A stretch of DNA of 64,000 nt from contig JANQRB010000139.1 of the NCBI GenBank assembly GCA_028284775.1, positions 1 through 64,000 of the forward strand. Direction: 5' to 3'. The notes under the pieces are model-generated. The model was not told the origin of the DNA. It saw only the letters and a program-made list of their open reading frames with translations, and made no database searches. A program made the translations under genes and the position numbers. This document shows positions 1 to 9,886 of the stretch, piece by piece (position 1 is the first letter of the stretch; each line of letters opens with the position of its first letter). Origin of the DNA: Candidatus Kapaibacterium sp. (GTDB taxonomy: Bacteria; Bacteroidota; Ignavibacteria; Kapaibacteriales; UBA7675).

Positions 1-973
1 ATTCTCTCGATTCGAAAAACTCGATTGTATTTATTCCGGCTTCATTTATTTCGCACTAATTGTGGAATTGACGAAGCTATAGTGTGAACACGCCCTAGTC
101 CCTTGCGACGACACTTCCCGTAGGTGGAAGAGTTAATCAAATTGAACTGATTGCGGCGAATTGTCGCCAGCCGTGGCGTTACCAGGACTGCCTGACACTA
201 TGGAACTGTCGGGTTTACTCGATGACGCAGGTGCTCCTGATAGTATAACTATCTGCACAAAATACCGGGCGGCATACTTTGTCGCTTGATTTGCAAATTG
301 TCCGAAACGGCTAGATTTTGGCTAGGTGACAATCTACTTAAGCTGCAACAGTGTCATCCAGCCTCCACGCCTCAGATTGCTCAAAATGTAAGTGACACGT
401 GAGGCGACATCGACCAAAATGTTCGTCTGCAGCGCATCACACGGCGTAAATGGTGTCTTCTTGCTTGACGGCAGGTATTGGCAATTTAAGAATCGACCGG
501 ATATGTCGCCCAGGTATCCGCGCCTCAGTTTTTAGCATAGGTTCTGCAGTGTCTCTTAGTCACCACAGACAGGCAAAGCGCAGTCTGCCAGATCCGTAAG
601 CCCACAGAGATTTTGCAAACCATGGGCATTATCCGTCTTGCGGGAGCAAATTTTTTGCGAACCTGGTAAAATGCTGAAACAAACAGAGCAGCACTAAGTC
701 ATTGCCGGTGGAGCGCTCAGAAACATCTATGGACTGTGATTGTTCTTCGCTTCGGCTTTGGAATCCCAAGCCTTTTCGGATGAATACCGGCTTGCACTTT
801 GAGCAAATCGACAGAGAATTCTGAGCGCTTAAGAATACAATTTTCTCATTAACGAAAAAGAGCTGCCAACCTGTCAATGCTGATAGCCACATCGATGTGC
901 GAGCAATGACAAGAAATTCGAATACAGTTCCTAACTGTGAATCCAAGCTAATTATGTCCGGAGAATAAAATTG
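1..973. other. no recognisable gene
   Basis: I see no convincing coding sequence here. The only longer open frame (minus strand, 629-946) has no recognisable fold and its codon use does not resemble neighbouring genes. The last bases before the next gene carry a GGAG run (959-962) that serves as the ribosome binding site of the gene starting at 974. Confidence 0.5.
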
Positions 974-1927
974 ATGAAAGAATTCGCCCGCCTAGTTATG
1001 TTCCTGACTCTTATTTCCGTCCTTCCCCTTACAGCACAGACATTCAAATTCGACTTCAAGGAGGGCGCTGAAGGCTGGATCGGCGACTTTTCCGACTACC
1101 CGGTTGGCGACGAAGAATTCTTTGAGCTGAGCTTTTCGCATGGCCCGTTGTCGGCGGACATAGATGATTCGCAAGGATCGCTGATTGTTTCAGGCAACAA
1201 TCACAGCGACGATCTGTTCATGTTTGTTAAACGCAAAATTACGGGCTTACAACCGGATGCCGACTATTCGATAATCTTCAACCTGGAGATCGCTTCGAAT
1301 GTCCCTACTAATGCAGTTGGCGTAGGAGGTCCTCCCGGGGAAGGCGTTATCCTGAAGGTTGGCGCTACGCAAACTGAGCCACAAAAAGTTCAGGTAGACG
1401 CGAGCACCGACTATTACGTGATGAACATTCGCAAGGGTCAGCAGGCACAGCCCGGCATGGATATGGACACGGTAGGACACGTGGGGGTCAGCGACACAAC
1501 AACCGTGTTCACTCTTATCCAACGCTCGAACAGGCAAAAGCCCTTCACCGTCCGGACGGATGCAATGGGCGAAGTGTGGGTAATTGTTGGCTCTGATTCT
1601 GGCTTCGAAGCGACAACGACCCTGTATTACAATCGAATTAATCTGGAATTCAAGCGGGTGACAACCGACGTTGAAGCTCCTTCCGCAGGCGCAATTAGTT
1701 TGTACCCGAATCCCGTTCGCGACCGGTTAATTGTTAACAACCAATCGCTTGAGCAAATTATCAGTTTAAGTGTCTGTGACGTAAATGGACGTCAAGTTCT
1801 GCGACAGAAAGTCGAGCGAGAACAAAAGGTATTATCACTCGATGTTGCGAATTTTTCAGCCGGTGTTTACTGTATTCGACTGCTTCTGACTAACGGATTG
1901 GTTAACACTCGATATTTTGTCAGGTAA
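974..1927 (+). CDS. secreted T9SS cargo protein, beta-sandwich body of unknown function
   Basis: 317 residues. An N-terminal signal peptide ends near LPLTAQT. The body has the look of a conserved secreted family of unknown function: an opening segment FDFKEGAEGWIGDFSDYP, then SGNNHSDDLFMFVKRKI, then a Gly-rich VGGPPGEG loop. The last ~80 residues are a T9SS type A sorting domain (YPNPVRDR turn, then SAGVYCIRLL and a final YFVR). I chose ATG 974, not the in-frame TTG at 971, because GGAG lies 11 bases upstream of it. Role of the body: the family recurs in unrelated bacteria as lipoproteins or secreted proteins, but no reaction is known to me. It has no operon partner; both flanks are long and non-coding. 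Confidence 0.85.
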   Translation: MKEFARLVMFLTLISVLPLTAQTFKFDFKEGAEGWIGDFSDYPVGDEEFFELSFSHGPLSADIDDSQGSLIVSGNNHSDDLFMFVKRKITGLQPDADYSIIFNLEIASNVPTNAVGVGGPPGEGVILKVGATQTEPQKVQVDASTDYYVMNIRKGQQAQPGMDMDTVGHVGVSDTTTVFTLIQRSNRQKPFTVRTDAMGEVWVIVGSDSGFEATTTLYYNRINLEFKRVTTDVEAPSAGAISLYPNPVRDRLIVNNQSLEQIISLSVCDVNGRQVLRQKVEREQKVLSLDVANFSAGVYCIRLLLTNGLVNTRYFVR

Positions 1928-3316
1928 GCCGCGACCGCTCCTCGTAGCTGTGAGACTTTCCGTGACAACTATCGTGCATATTCCGAAGTGGAATAAGCAG
2001 CAACGCCATTGACTGCGAGCGTGGGAGCTATTGCGCAGCTGGGTTCGATTCCGAGTACAGTGGTCTAAATCGAAAATTGACGTACATCACAGCACTATGT
2101 GAATCGGCAAGAAAATGACGCTCCATCTTGTGGGGAATATATTGCGCGCATTGCAGGCGTATGGGTATGTCGAAGGTACAAGGGGAGATATTGCGCGGCA
2201 GATTGCTTGTGCACGAGTTCAGGATTTTTCATATCACGTGGTGCAATATGTCTGATACCCCCCTGTTCGGACAGTAAGAAGCAGCGACAAATATGCTCTT
2301 TGCAGCGGATCAGCAGTTCCGATGTAGCAAGCCGCTCGTCACGATCTGCACCATTGCATAAGTTTGTGACGTCAAATGGCATTGATACCATCTGCCACCT
2401 CTCAAAATGCAGCGAGTAGTCACACCTACCTGAATGATTTGATTTAATGCCGCAAAGCATCAACGCGGCAGTGAGCATTGCCTGCCTGCAGAATGCGGAC
2501 CGAAGATATTGTGTTGTAAACTCACGAAAACCAGCGTCCAGAATCACTCGCTATCAAATGACTATAACAAAAGCGATAGCGAGAGCTGTGCAATAGTATC
2601 TCGTCAGGACTCACGCTTGCAACATACATGGCGATCTACTGACCGCTGAGAGCATTTTGCAGTGCGTTGAATACTTTGCCCGCAATACCCAAAGAAATCC
2701 TTGTGAAGATATGTAGAATCATTCGTAATGTTGCCGCTGTTCCGATCGGAAAACATGCAGGAGAATTTGCGAGCAAGTACAGTATGCAAAGATCACTTGT
2801 TAATATTGACAGGTGGTAGATAGTTGTGCTTGCATTCTGTGGAAAATCCTGGAGGTGGTGGAGGGGAGGCACGCCGCAGGCGGATTCCGACTCATTAGAT
2901 CAGTTAATCCAGCAACTAAATCCGCGACTCAGCTTCCATTAGACGACACCACCAAAATCACCGCCAATCTTCATTCTCTTTCCTGCATTATCAAACCCTC
3001 CCACTCCGAACGACATAAACAAGACAGTTGTATTACAGATACCGGCTGCACAGAAGCTGACACTCACAGAACAATCCGGTTTTCATACCGATTACCTTTC
3101 CGAATGAAATCCAAGCCACCGGTTAGCCAATCAGAGCATTTGTGAAGCCGACACGAGACATGTGGCAGAAACACTCAGTCAATTGAATATTTTAACTGAT
3201 GATTTTGAGTATAAATCTTTTCCGACAATTTGTCAAAGATCGCAAAGACATTCACGATTTTCTGTTGACGACCGGCCGGCATTAAACATTTCGCGCTGAA
3301 GACAATTCACTGGCTG
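1928..3316. other. long stretch without a recognisable gene
   Basis: About 1.4 kb with only short overlapping open frames on both strands (for example 2095-2547 minus, 2099-2419 plus, 2813-3145 plus). None has a recognisable motif, signal peptide or plausible codon use. A GGTTCGATTCC string at 2042-2052 resembles a tRNA T-loop, but the flanking arms do not pair. I see nothing else. Confidence 0.45.
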
Positions 3317-3463
3317 TCAATAACTCAAGGTTCTCACTACATCAAGTGGCATCGGCTGCTCAGCGCTGCCCTTGTGTCGCGTCGATCGCCGCTGCCGCCC
3401 GAATTTGTCCTCAATCTCGGCGATTCTTACTAACTCGGTGATGGTGCTTGGCAGAGCGTCCAT
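3317..3463 (-). CDS. possible small protein (48 aa), unknown
   Basis: A 48-codon frame begins at ATG 3463 with MDALPSTITELVRIAEIED and ends in TGA at 3317. It continues with a basic patch (FGRQRRSTRHKGS). Composition looks coding-like: an amphipathic N-terminal helix, then Arg/Lys-rich residues, with G/C-rich third positions. There is no clear Shine-Dalgarno sequence, and no family is recognised. It is divergent from the cargo gene at 3510, with 46 bases between the two starts. It may be a small gene, a gene fragment or chance. Confidence 0.25.
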   Translation of the reverse strand: MDALPSTITELVRIAEIEDKFGRQRRSTRHKGSAEQPMPLDVVRTLSY

Positions 3464-3509
3464 TTTTCATTTTATTTGATCGCTTTGTTCAACAATCGCT
3501 TGCAACTCT

Positions 3510-5291
3510 ATGCACAAGTGTTTCGCAATTCTTTTTGGAGTGACAATGATAGCGCTGCACTCCACATCGCATGCTCAGGAACTGCGCTGGGCGTATAGCT
3601 ATCAGCAAGCGGCATCTGTGCAAGATGCTGTCTATGGTATTGCCTCCGATGGCGACAACAGATTTTGTATCATCGGCGCGGGCATCGCGAATGTTCCGAT
3701 GGATGTCATCAGCCAGAGTTCCGAGTTTGATTCGCCGGAGTCGTTTATCGCCGTTTACGATAGTGAAGCCCGCATTCAATGGATGCACCCAACCGCGCAA
3801 CCCAATGGCTTTACACAGACAGCATTCACTGTCTGGATGGATGAGATGGCCAATGTCTATGTCGGCGGTCGCATCGGTACACCGGTGGACTTCGACCCCG
3901 GTCCCGAAGATCGTACGGTTTCAAACGAAGGCGGCATCATTTCCTATGTACAGAAGTTCTCTGACGACGGTGAGTTCGAATGGGTTGCTTTGGCTCCCGG
4001 CGGCGGCATCGTACGCCGCATTGCAATGTTCAGCGATGGCAACATTCTTTTTGGCGGTGAAAAACGCCAGGAAGGAGCAGTGAGCTACGACGGCGGCGAG
4101 AGCCATTCGGCCGGTGCCGGAATTTTTCTGGTGGAGGCCGCTCCTGACGGCCGCACACTCGGCGCCTATGTTATTGGCGGAACAGCGCAAAATATAGATC
4201 TACGCGACATTGAAGTTGATCACGATGACAACATCATTGTCTGCGGTTCCTTCGAAGGCACACTCGACTTTGACGTTGACAACGGTGAAACAGCCGTCAC
4301 CTCGCTGGCATCTATCGATGCATTTGTGGCCAAATACGATCGCAATTTCCAACTGCTCTGGCAGCGCCGTTTCGGCGATCAACCCAGTTCCAATCCGCCT
4401 TCCTGGGATATCGCCGCCGCCATCGAAGTTGACGTTAATAACAACATTTACATCGCCGGCGAGTTTCGCTGGACAACTGATTTCGACCCGGATCACAATC
4501 CAGGCCAATGGTTGCGTGAGGCCGACGATCGCGCGCCAAGCCCGGATGGTTTCATTCTGCAATATGACCCGGACGGAAACATTCAATGGATCCGTCAGCT
4601 TGGCGGAGAGGCGACAACTCCCGGCCACAATAACGACGTCACGGTCAGCGATATAGAGTTAATAGACGGTGCGCTTTTCGTCTCGGGGGCCTTGACCGGA
4701 ACCGGCGATTTCGATCCTTCAGATGCTGAGTTCGTCCTCGACACCGGACCGGGTGGTATAGGGACAATGTACTTTGCGCACTTTGCTGCCGATGGTGAAT
4801 TTCGCAATGCCTTTATTGTGGATAGAGCAGCGAGTATGGAAACCGCTCTGGGCATTGAAGCAATCGCCCGGAATAATATTGTGGCTACCGGCAGAATTCA
4901 GAAAGACGTCGATTTCGATCCGGGGCCGGACGAAAATTTACTTGGTACCGATCCCGAAGGCAATCTTTACAATCTCGACAACGACATTTTCATCGCGCGT
5001 TTTGACTACGGTGAATCAACTCCCTCGGCTGTCGACGCCTCCGTTCAATCGGCGCAGCAAGTTGATCTTTTTCCCAATCCGGCGACGTCAGGTGTCAAAA
5101 TCGATTTCGGCAGCACAAATGTTAATGCTATCGCTGTCTATCACAGCAGCGGGCGTCTGCTGTTTCGACAATGCGTCACGCCCGCAGAAACGGCATGGCT
5201 CGACATGGGACAATTTGAGTCGGGTTTGTATTTCATCAGGGGTCAGGCAGAAAATTCAACATTTGTCACCCGGTTGATTCTTCGCAAATAG
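3510..5291 (+). CDS. secreted T9SS cargo with SBBP-type beta-propeller repeats
   Basis: 593 residues. A signal peptide ends near STSHAQE. The body is built from repeats of the form 'D..G+I.WIRQLGG' followed by 'GxFxGTxDFDPG', including VDFDPGPEDR, TTDFDPDHNPG, TGDFDPSDAE and VDFDPGPDEN. This is the pattern of SBBP-type propellers, which are common in secreted Bacteroidota proteins. The C-terminus is a T9SS type A sorting domain (DLFPNPATSG, then ESGLYFIRG and RLILRK). ATG 3510 is the first start that gives the complete signal peptide. The protein is expected on the surface or in the medium; its ligand is unknown. It is a single gene closed by the hairpin at 5368-5409. A similar propeller cargo is encoded at 19184-20872. 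Confidence 0.9.
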   Translation: MHKCFAILFGVTMIALHSTSHAQELRWAYSYQQAASVQDAVYGIASDGDNRFCIIGAGIANVPMDVISQSSEFDSPESFIAVYDSEARIQWMHPTAQPNGFTQTAFTVWMDEMANVYVGGRIGTPVDFDPGPEDRTVSNEGGIISYVQKFSDDGEFEWVALAPGGGIVRRIAMFSDGNILFGGEKRQEGAVSYDGGESHSAGAGIFLVEAAPDGRTLGAYVIGGTAQNIDLRDIEVDHDDNIIVCGSFEGTLDFDVDNGETAVTSLASIDAFVAKYDRNFQLLWQRRFGDQPSSNPPSWDIAAAIEVDVNNNIYIAGEFRWTTDFDPDHNPGQWLREADDRAPSPDGFILQYDPDGNIQWIRQLGGEATTPGHNNDVTVSDIELIDGALFVSGALTGTGDFDPSDAEFVLDTGPGGIGTMYFAHFAADGEFRNAFIVDRAASMETALGIEAIARNNIVATGRIQKDVDFDPGPDENLLGTDPEGNLYNLDNDIFIARFDYGESTPSAVDASVQSAQQVDLFPNPATSGVKIDFGSTNVNAIAVYHSSGRLLFRQCVTPAETAWLDMGQFESGLYFIRGQAENSTFVTRLILRK

Positions 5292-5367
5292 TACGCCAGG
5301 TTGTTTTCCCGCCACATCAAGCTGTGGCGCGGACCTCCAAGTCTGGCGTCGTTAATCCGCTGAATGG

Positions 5368-5409
5368 AAAAAAACCGATAGTGCCGCTTCAAGGGCAGTA
5401 TCGGTTTTT
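5368..5409 (+). terminator. strong intrinsic terminator, probably bidirectional
   Basis: The arms AAAAACCGATA and TATCGGTTTTT are perfectly complementary, with an inner TGCC/GGCA extension. The hairpin has an A-run before it and a T-run after it, so it could stop transcription in either direction. It lies 77 bases after the stop of the propeller cargo gene. Confidence 0.85.
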
Positions 5410-5806
5410 CGTTCCACGAGTCTGCACCAGAGGACTTAACAGCTTCTGTTTGTTGAGCTCTGCAGCTAACAGGCGTTAACTCATCCACAGAGAAGGGTAG
5501 TTGCGATGCCGACAGTCTACTCGCAATCCGTCAAGAATTTATTCATAAAATGACGGTCAATTTTTTCCGATTGGCAAGCCCATATTTCTGAAGTGAGTCC
5601 TTGGTTTACCCGCTCAAAAACACCGCAAACAATCATGCTTAGGCTCGGCTTATTGTGGTTTCGTGCCGGCCGAATCGTCAGCCCTTATAGAAAGCAAAAC
5701 CCCAAGTGCATCGCCCAAAGGAAGCCAACGCTGCCCCCTACTTGCCGGAAGGCTTCCATAAACGGAATGTAATCAGATGATACTATCAGGATTGAAAAAC
5801 AGTTCC

Positions 5807-5814
5807 TATATTTG
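5807..5814 (+). promoter_or_regulatory. Bacteroidota-type -7 promoter box
   Basis: TATATTTG matches the known Bacteroidota primary-sigma -7 consensus TAnnTTTG exactly. It sits 52 bases before the start of the SRPBCC gene. A good -33 TTG is not placed at the expected distance, so this is only half a promoter. Confidence 0.35.
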
Positions 5815-5865
5815 GCATTGTCTGTCGTTTCAGACAAAAATCGAATAATCAAGACGAGTTGAATT

Positions 5866-6309
5866 ATGTCATTTCAGTCCGACCCCACACAGATTAGTTG
5901 GCGGCTGCATCTCCGCTCTTCACCGGAACGCGTCTATGCCCTGCTCGACAGCGATGAAGGTCGAGCTCGCTTTTGGGCCGAATCGGCAATCAAAAGCAAC
6001 GAGCATATTCACTTCATTTTTCCCAATGGCTTTCAATGGCGAGCCAGGCTGCGTAAGCGCATTCGCAACTCTCTCTTTCAAATCGAATACATTGGAGGCA
6101 GCATTGCAAGTTTTGAGCTGCATCCCGACGGTCGAGGAGGCACCGAACTGGCACTACATGATGTCGGTGTCGATACCAGTGAACGTGAGGAAGTTATTGC
6201 CGGCTGGGTCTCGGTCCTGATGGCATTGAAAGCCGCTGTGGATTTTGATGTCGACTTACGGAATCACGATTCGCAGCGGAACTGGGACCAGGGCTATGTG
6301 GAAAACTAA
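5866..6309 (+). CDS. SRPBCC / AHSA1-type START-like domain protein
   Basis: 147 residues. The sequence fits the helix-grip fold of the SRPBCC superfamily (Activator of Hsp90 ATPase homologue-like): an early WRLHLRSSPERVYALLDSDE, then a strand pair FIFPNGFQWRARLR, and a long C-terminal helix with GWVSVLMALKAAVDF. The family usually binds a hydrophobic ligand in a cavity, and some members act as polyketide cyclases or lipid carriers. Nothing here defines the ligand. There is no signal peptide, so it is cytoplasmic. It stands alone between long non-coding stretches, with a promoter-like TATATTTG 52 bases upstream. Confidence 0.85.
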   Translation: MSFQSDPTQISWRLHLRSSPERVYALLDSDEGRARFWAESAIKSNEHIHFIFPNGFQWRARLRKRIRNSLFQIEYIGGSIASFELHPDGRGGTELALHDVGVDTSEREEVIAGWVSVLMALKAAVDFDVDLRNHDSQRNWDQGYVEN

Positions 6310-6980
6310 AGCAGTTTGCCACGCTGACTCAGATCGATTACTGAATGACAACTCCGCTGCCTGGCTTCCCGCAAGAGCTGGATGTTTACCGATGTTCAAT
6401 AGTCCCTTCTTTTGATTTTTCCGAAGAAGAGAACTTCAGGCCAACTCGCCTTTTGACAATCACTTATGGCATTTAACAAATTTCCAGGACTGATACTGCC
6501 CCATGTTGCTCGCAGCTGAATGCGGCAGCGCAAACGCAGGAACCGACCCGGCGACTTCAAGGCAAGCCAGGTTTAAGGACGTATTTTTCAACTGTCTTAC
6601 GCCGTTTGTCAACAGGTGGCGACTAGGGTAAATCGAAAATCTCGTCTAAATCGAGCCCGTGCATTTGCCGAGCGAATTCTGGCGTCTATCAGAAATTCTC
6701 TTAAAAAACAATCAGAAAATGCCGCAGTACACTATCAGAAAATCTCTTAGCGCATATCAGAAAAATCCTCAGGTAAAATTGAGGGAATCACGTATTGACA
6801 ATGAGGGTGCCCGCAACGTAAGTTTTCGTCGTAGTCTATGCTGCTCTTTTTTCACTCAAATCGTCCCCATTTGCGATCTGACTGCCGTATTCAACGGATC
6901 GCCTTAACTCACTGCCTCTAAATCTCCCTTTTGTATCATCGACACTGTTTAACAGTTGTTGCAAGCTTGAGGTGCACTGT
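6310..6980. other. intergenic stretch with a short direct-repeat cluster
   Basis: No convincing gene. The small open frame at 6659-6907 is made partly of the repeat cluster at 6688-6763 and has no signature. GAGG at 6969-6972 is the ribosome binding site of the next gene. Confidence 0.45.
6688..6763. repeat. four ATCAGAAA direct repeats at 22-23 bp spacing
   Basis: ATCAGAAA occurs at 6688, 6711, 6734 and 6756, a regular step of 23, 23 and 22 bases. Two copies extend to near-identical ATCAGAAATTCTCTTA / ATCAGAAAATCTCTTA. The cluster is a degenerate tandem array about 220 bases before the next cargo gene. It is too short and too degenerate for CRISPR. It could be a protein-binding array or slippage debris. 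Confidence 0.5.
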
Positions 6981-8747
6981 ATGGATCTGCGGAAACAATT
7001 TTTCACATTCGTATTGCGCTTTAGCCTATGCCTGGCCGTGTTTGTGTTCATCTGTCCTCCCATGCACGCTCAGTTTGAACGAGCATTTGGCGGAGCGGCA
7101 AAAGAATTGGGCTTCAAGACAATTTACAGCGCTCAACTCAACGGCTTCGTGCAGATAGGCTCGACTGAGACATCTTTTCCCGGGATGGCATCACTTTCAA
7201 AGCCGGCGAACGTCTTTCTCTCGGCTATAACGATTTTGGGAGCGCCGATTGGCAGCCTCGGCTACAACCTTAATATCTGGGATGTTGATGCTTCCATCAT
7301 CGAACTTGAACAGGGCGGCTATGCCTGGACAACGGGCGGCTGGAATGTCACAAACGGCAGCTACGATGCCTACCTTGTTCGGACTAACGCTGCCTTCGCA
7401 CCAATCTGGACGCGCCGTCTGCCGGGATTGAAGACGGACGGCGGCACGTCGCTGATTCAAATTCTCAGCGACGGCAGCGGCGATATTGTCGTCGCCGGCT
7501 ACTCGGACAGCTTCGGCAAGGCCTGCAGCGACGGCCTGATTGCCCGCTTCACCCTGGGCGGGGTACAGCTCTGGGCCAATTTTTATGGTACGCCCGGTGA
7601 AGACAGGCTCTTTGCGATTCGCGAGGGCTGCGAGGGTGATCTGATCGCCGTCGGCAGCTCGAACGGACTTAACCTGGGCGTGGGCTCCAATCGCAATTGT
7701 GACCTGTGGTGGCTGCGTGTGCAGGGTGATGGAACGCTGGTCGGTTCAACCGTGTACTACCGAACTTTTCCAAGCCTGGTCAATGAGCGCGGTTTCAGCT
7801 TGGTAAACTATTTCGATCCGGCTATCGGTATTGAAATCGTAACTCTGGCCGGTGAGACTTACGATCCCACCGGGGCCTTCGGCAATGTTTTCGTGGTGCA
7901 AATAGAGTGCAACGGCGTTCCTAACTGGGGCTGGCTCTATGATCTCGCCGGCGGCGAAGACCGCGCCTACGCCATCGAAAACAATTTGGCGATGGATGGC
8001 GGCAGCGTACTGGTCGGCAAAATGAATTCGCTCGTGGAGCCGCGCGGCGACGCTTTTGCAATGGAGCTGCCCTTTCTGGGTGGTGCCCCCCTCTGGGCCA
8101 ATTCCTACGGCGGCGTCAATTACGAAACCGGCCGTTCCGTAATCATCAGCCCTGACGGCTTTTACGCGACAGGCGGCAGCACCCTAACCTATGGCCTTGG
8201 CTGCGGCGACCAGTACTATCTTAAGTTCGACGCAATCGGCAACACCGGTGTCCGCCCACCCAACAATACACCATGCCCGAAGCAACTTGAAGTGTTTGAT
8301 GATCCGGGTGTTTTTTACGATCCGATCGAAATCTGTGTCGCTGAATGTCAGTTTGAAGAGGTCATTAACCTGACATTAGTGCTTGGCGGCGAGATGACGC
8401 CTATCTGCGACCCGGTCGTACCGCCGCCGCCGCCCGACGCACAAAGCGACAACACCTCGTTGGCTAAGGGCCGTCTGCTCACAATGAACGCTAATGCTTC
8501 TTCTGCGCCGAATCCCGTCCAACGCGGTGAAGCGCTTACACTCCAGTTCCCGGCTGAAGCCAATCAACGCTATTCAGTTCAGGTTGTCGACCTGCTCGGC
8601 AAGCTGATCTTTGAAACCGAAGGCGTGGCTATCGGCGATCAGGAGGAGATTGCAATCGGCACGCAGGAATGGCGGCAGGGCAGCTATTCGATATCCCTGC
8701 GTAAAGGCAATAGTGTACAGCACTTGAAAGTGATCGTGCAGGATTAA
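6981..8747 (+). CDS. secreted T9SS cargo, beta-propeller-like
   Basis: 588 residues. It begins MDLRKQFFTFVLRF and has a long signal peptide ending near PPMHAQF. The body alternates short motifs such as GGYAWTTGGW, GDIVVAGYSDSFG, GDLIAVGSSNG and GFYATGGSTLTYG. These read as blades of a secreted propeller related to SBBP/delta-60 repeats. A proline run (PPPPPD) links it to a C-terminal T9SS sorting domain (SSAPNPVQRG turn, then QGSYSISLRKG). I chose ATG 6981 over the in-frame GTG at 6972 because GAGG (6969-6972) is then correctly spaced. It is a lone gene ended by the hairpin at 8770-8809. The function of the exported protein is unknown. Confidence 0.88.
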   Translation: MDLRKQFFTFVLRFSLCLAVFVFICPPMHAQFERAFGGAAKELGFKTIYSAQLNGFVQIGSTETSFPGMASLSKPANVFLSAITILGAPIGSLGYNLNIWDVDASIIELEQGGYAWTTGGWNVTNGSYDAYLVRTNAAFAPIWTRRLPGLKTDGGTSLIQILSDGSGDIVVAGYSDSFGKACSDGLIARFTLGGVQLWANFYGTPGEDRLFAIREGCEGDLIAVGSSNGLNLGVGSNRNCDLWWLRVQGDGTLVGSTVYYRTFPSLVNERGFSLVNYFDPAIGIEIVTLAGETYDPTGAFGNVFVVQIECNGVPNWGWLYDLAGGEDRAYAIENNLAMDGGSVLVGKMNSLVEPRGDAFAMELPFLGGAPLWANSYGGVNYETGRSVIISPDGFYATGGSTLTYGLGCGDQYYLKFDAIGNTGVRPPNNTPCPKQLEVFDDPGVFYDPIEICVAECQFEEVINLTLVLGGEMTPICDPVVPPPPPDAQSDNTSLAKGRLLTMNANASSAPNPVQRGEALTLQFPAEANQRYSVQVVDLLGKLIFETEGVAIGDQEEIAIGTQEWRQGSYSISLRKGNSVQHLKVIVQD

Positions 8748-9265
8748 TTAACAGTAACGTCGGAGACTTCGACCTCGCCGATTCACGCAATCAGGCGAGG
8801 TCGTTTTTTGTTGTCGGAAATTGATGAGCACTGACAGGGGGATTGAAAGACAGTGCAGGAGGCTGCCGCCGTTCTCATGCAGATGAAGTCAATCGTAGCT
8901 TGCCTGTCCGGATGTGTCGCAGCCCGCCGCCTACCTATCAAACATTGGCCGTCTTTTGATCCGGTATTGCCGGCATAGGTTTCTCGCAGCAAGGCATGTT
9001 GGACGAAAAGCGCTATTTCACTGTTGCCAGGCGGACAGGCTGCCGTGCCGTCCTGAATGCCGCTGCCCTGGGTTTGTCGTTTGTGGTATAAAGTACAAAC
9101 TGGTCGGGACTGCTAATGAGCTTGACTCGCAAGGCATTACTTGCTAACTAGTCCTCCGAAAATCGGGTTCTTCTTGTTCGCGAATCAGCAGCGCTCTACT
9201 TGCAGTAGCGGAGAACGGAGCCGGTATATTTGTTCCTCGGCTGGAAGTCAGCGCCGATTAAACAA
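8748..9265. other. intergenic stretch with terminator
   Basis: Apart from the terminator at 8770-8809, I see no gene or repeat. Small open frames at 8783-8992 and 8914-9147 have no signature. Confidence 0.45.
8770..8809 (+). terminator. intrinsic terminator
   Basis: Ten-base perfect arms CGACCTCGCC (8770-8779) and GGCGAGGTCG (8794-8803) are followed by six T. It lies 22 bases after the stop of the propeller cargo gene. Confidence 0.9.
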
Positions 9266-9886
9266 ATGGACCATCTCATATTCTGTCCTGCCGCCGCTGA
9301 GCCGGAGCGAATCCCGCGCTATGTGACAATTAACCTTCTTATGCTAATGCTACATCTATCGCTCGGCAAACAAGCCTTGCTCCTATCGGGCATCGTAACT
9401 CTCGTCTTGAATTTTCTGTTCGTTGGCGTATACCGGGATTGGTCGGACGGCGATCTCTCCTTCTTTTTCAAGTACAGACCAAGTATAAAATCCTATTTCT
9501 ATTCACCGGAGCGATACTATCGCCTACACCCGCAAGAGTTGTCGAGCCGTGAAAAGGAGGAAGAATTCCTTTACCGGGAGTTTTGTCAGAATTTTGTTCC
9601 TAATGGCCCGCGTCAGTTACCGGTATTTGTGTCGATTCAGGTCGGTATCACCATGTTCATGCTCGGCTTACTTCATCTGCTACGGCCGCTGAGGTTTAGA
9701 ATACTGCCGCTGTTTATACACTACGTCACAATGATCTGGCTTACTTCGGCAACGGCAATCCTGATGCTTTTCATAGAAAACTGTGCTATCACCATAGGAG
9801 CAGGAATTGTCCTTATCGCGATCAATTATTTTGCAATGATTCTTATGAATAATTTCCGGATCAGAAAGAAGGGACATAAACCGTAG
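9266..9886 (+). CDS. integral membrane protein of unknown function
   Basis: 206 residues from ATG 9266. There are four or five hydrophobic segments: about residues 24-58 (INLLMLMLHLSL... then ...LLSGIVTLVLNFLFVGVY, perhaps two helices), 123-142 (VSIQVGITMFMLGLLHLL), 150-172 (FIHYVTMIWLTSATAILMLF) and 176-196 (AIGIVLIAINYFAMILMN-like). A charged middle loop of ~60 residues is rich in Tyr, Arg and Glu (SSREKEEEFLYREF). No family is recognised. An upstream in-frame TTG at 9230 has a better-spaced GGAG, so the protein could be 12 residues longer. It has no operon partner. Confidence 0.6.
   Translation: MDHLIFCPAAAEPERIPRYVTINLLMLMLHLSLGKQALLLSGIVTLVLNFLFVGVYRDWSDGDLSFFFKYRPSIKSYFYSPERYYRLHPQELSSREKEEEFLYREFCQNFVPNGPRQLPVFVSIQVGITMFMLGLLHLLRPLRFRILPLFIHYVTMIWLTSATAILMLFIENCAITIGAGIVLIAINYFAMILMNNFRIRKKGHKP

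Larger units (their letters stand above)
5292..5865. other. intergenic stretch with terminator and promoter-like element
   Basis: This 574-base gap holds the terminator hairpin at 5368-5409 and a promoter-like TATATTTG box at 5807-5814. No open frame in it looks real. Confidence 0.5.

Noticed and set aside
629..946. 105-codon minus-strand frame
   Set aside because: Codon use unlike neighbours, no motif, divergent to the cargo gene with no promoter evidence.
2042..2052. GGTTCGATTCC resembling a tRNA T-loop
   Set aside because: The stem around it does not pair and no D- or anticodon arm is found upstream.
2095..3145. several 60-150-codon frames on both strands
   Set aside because: Mutually overlapping, low-complexity composition, no plausible start or domain.
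6688..6763. CRISPR array
   Set aside because: The repeated unit is only ~8 bases, spacers are 14-15 bases, and no cas gene is present.
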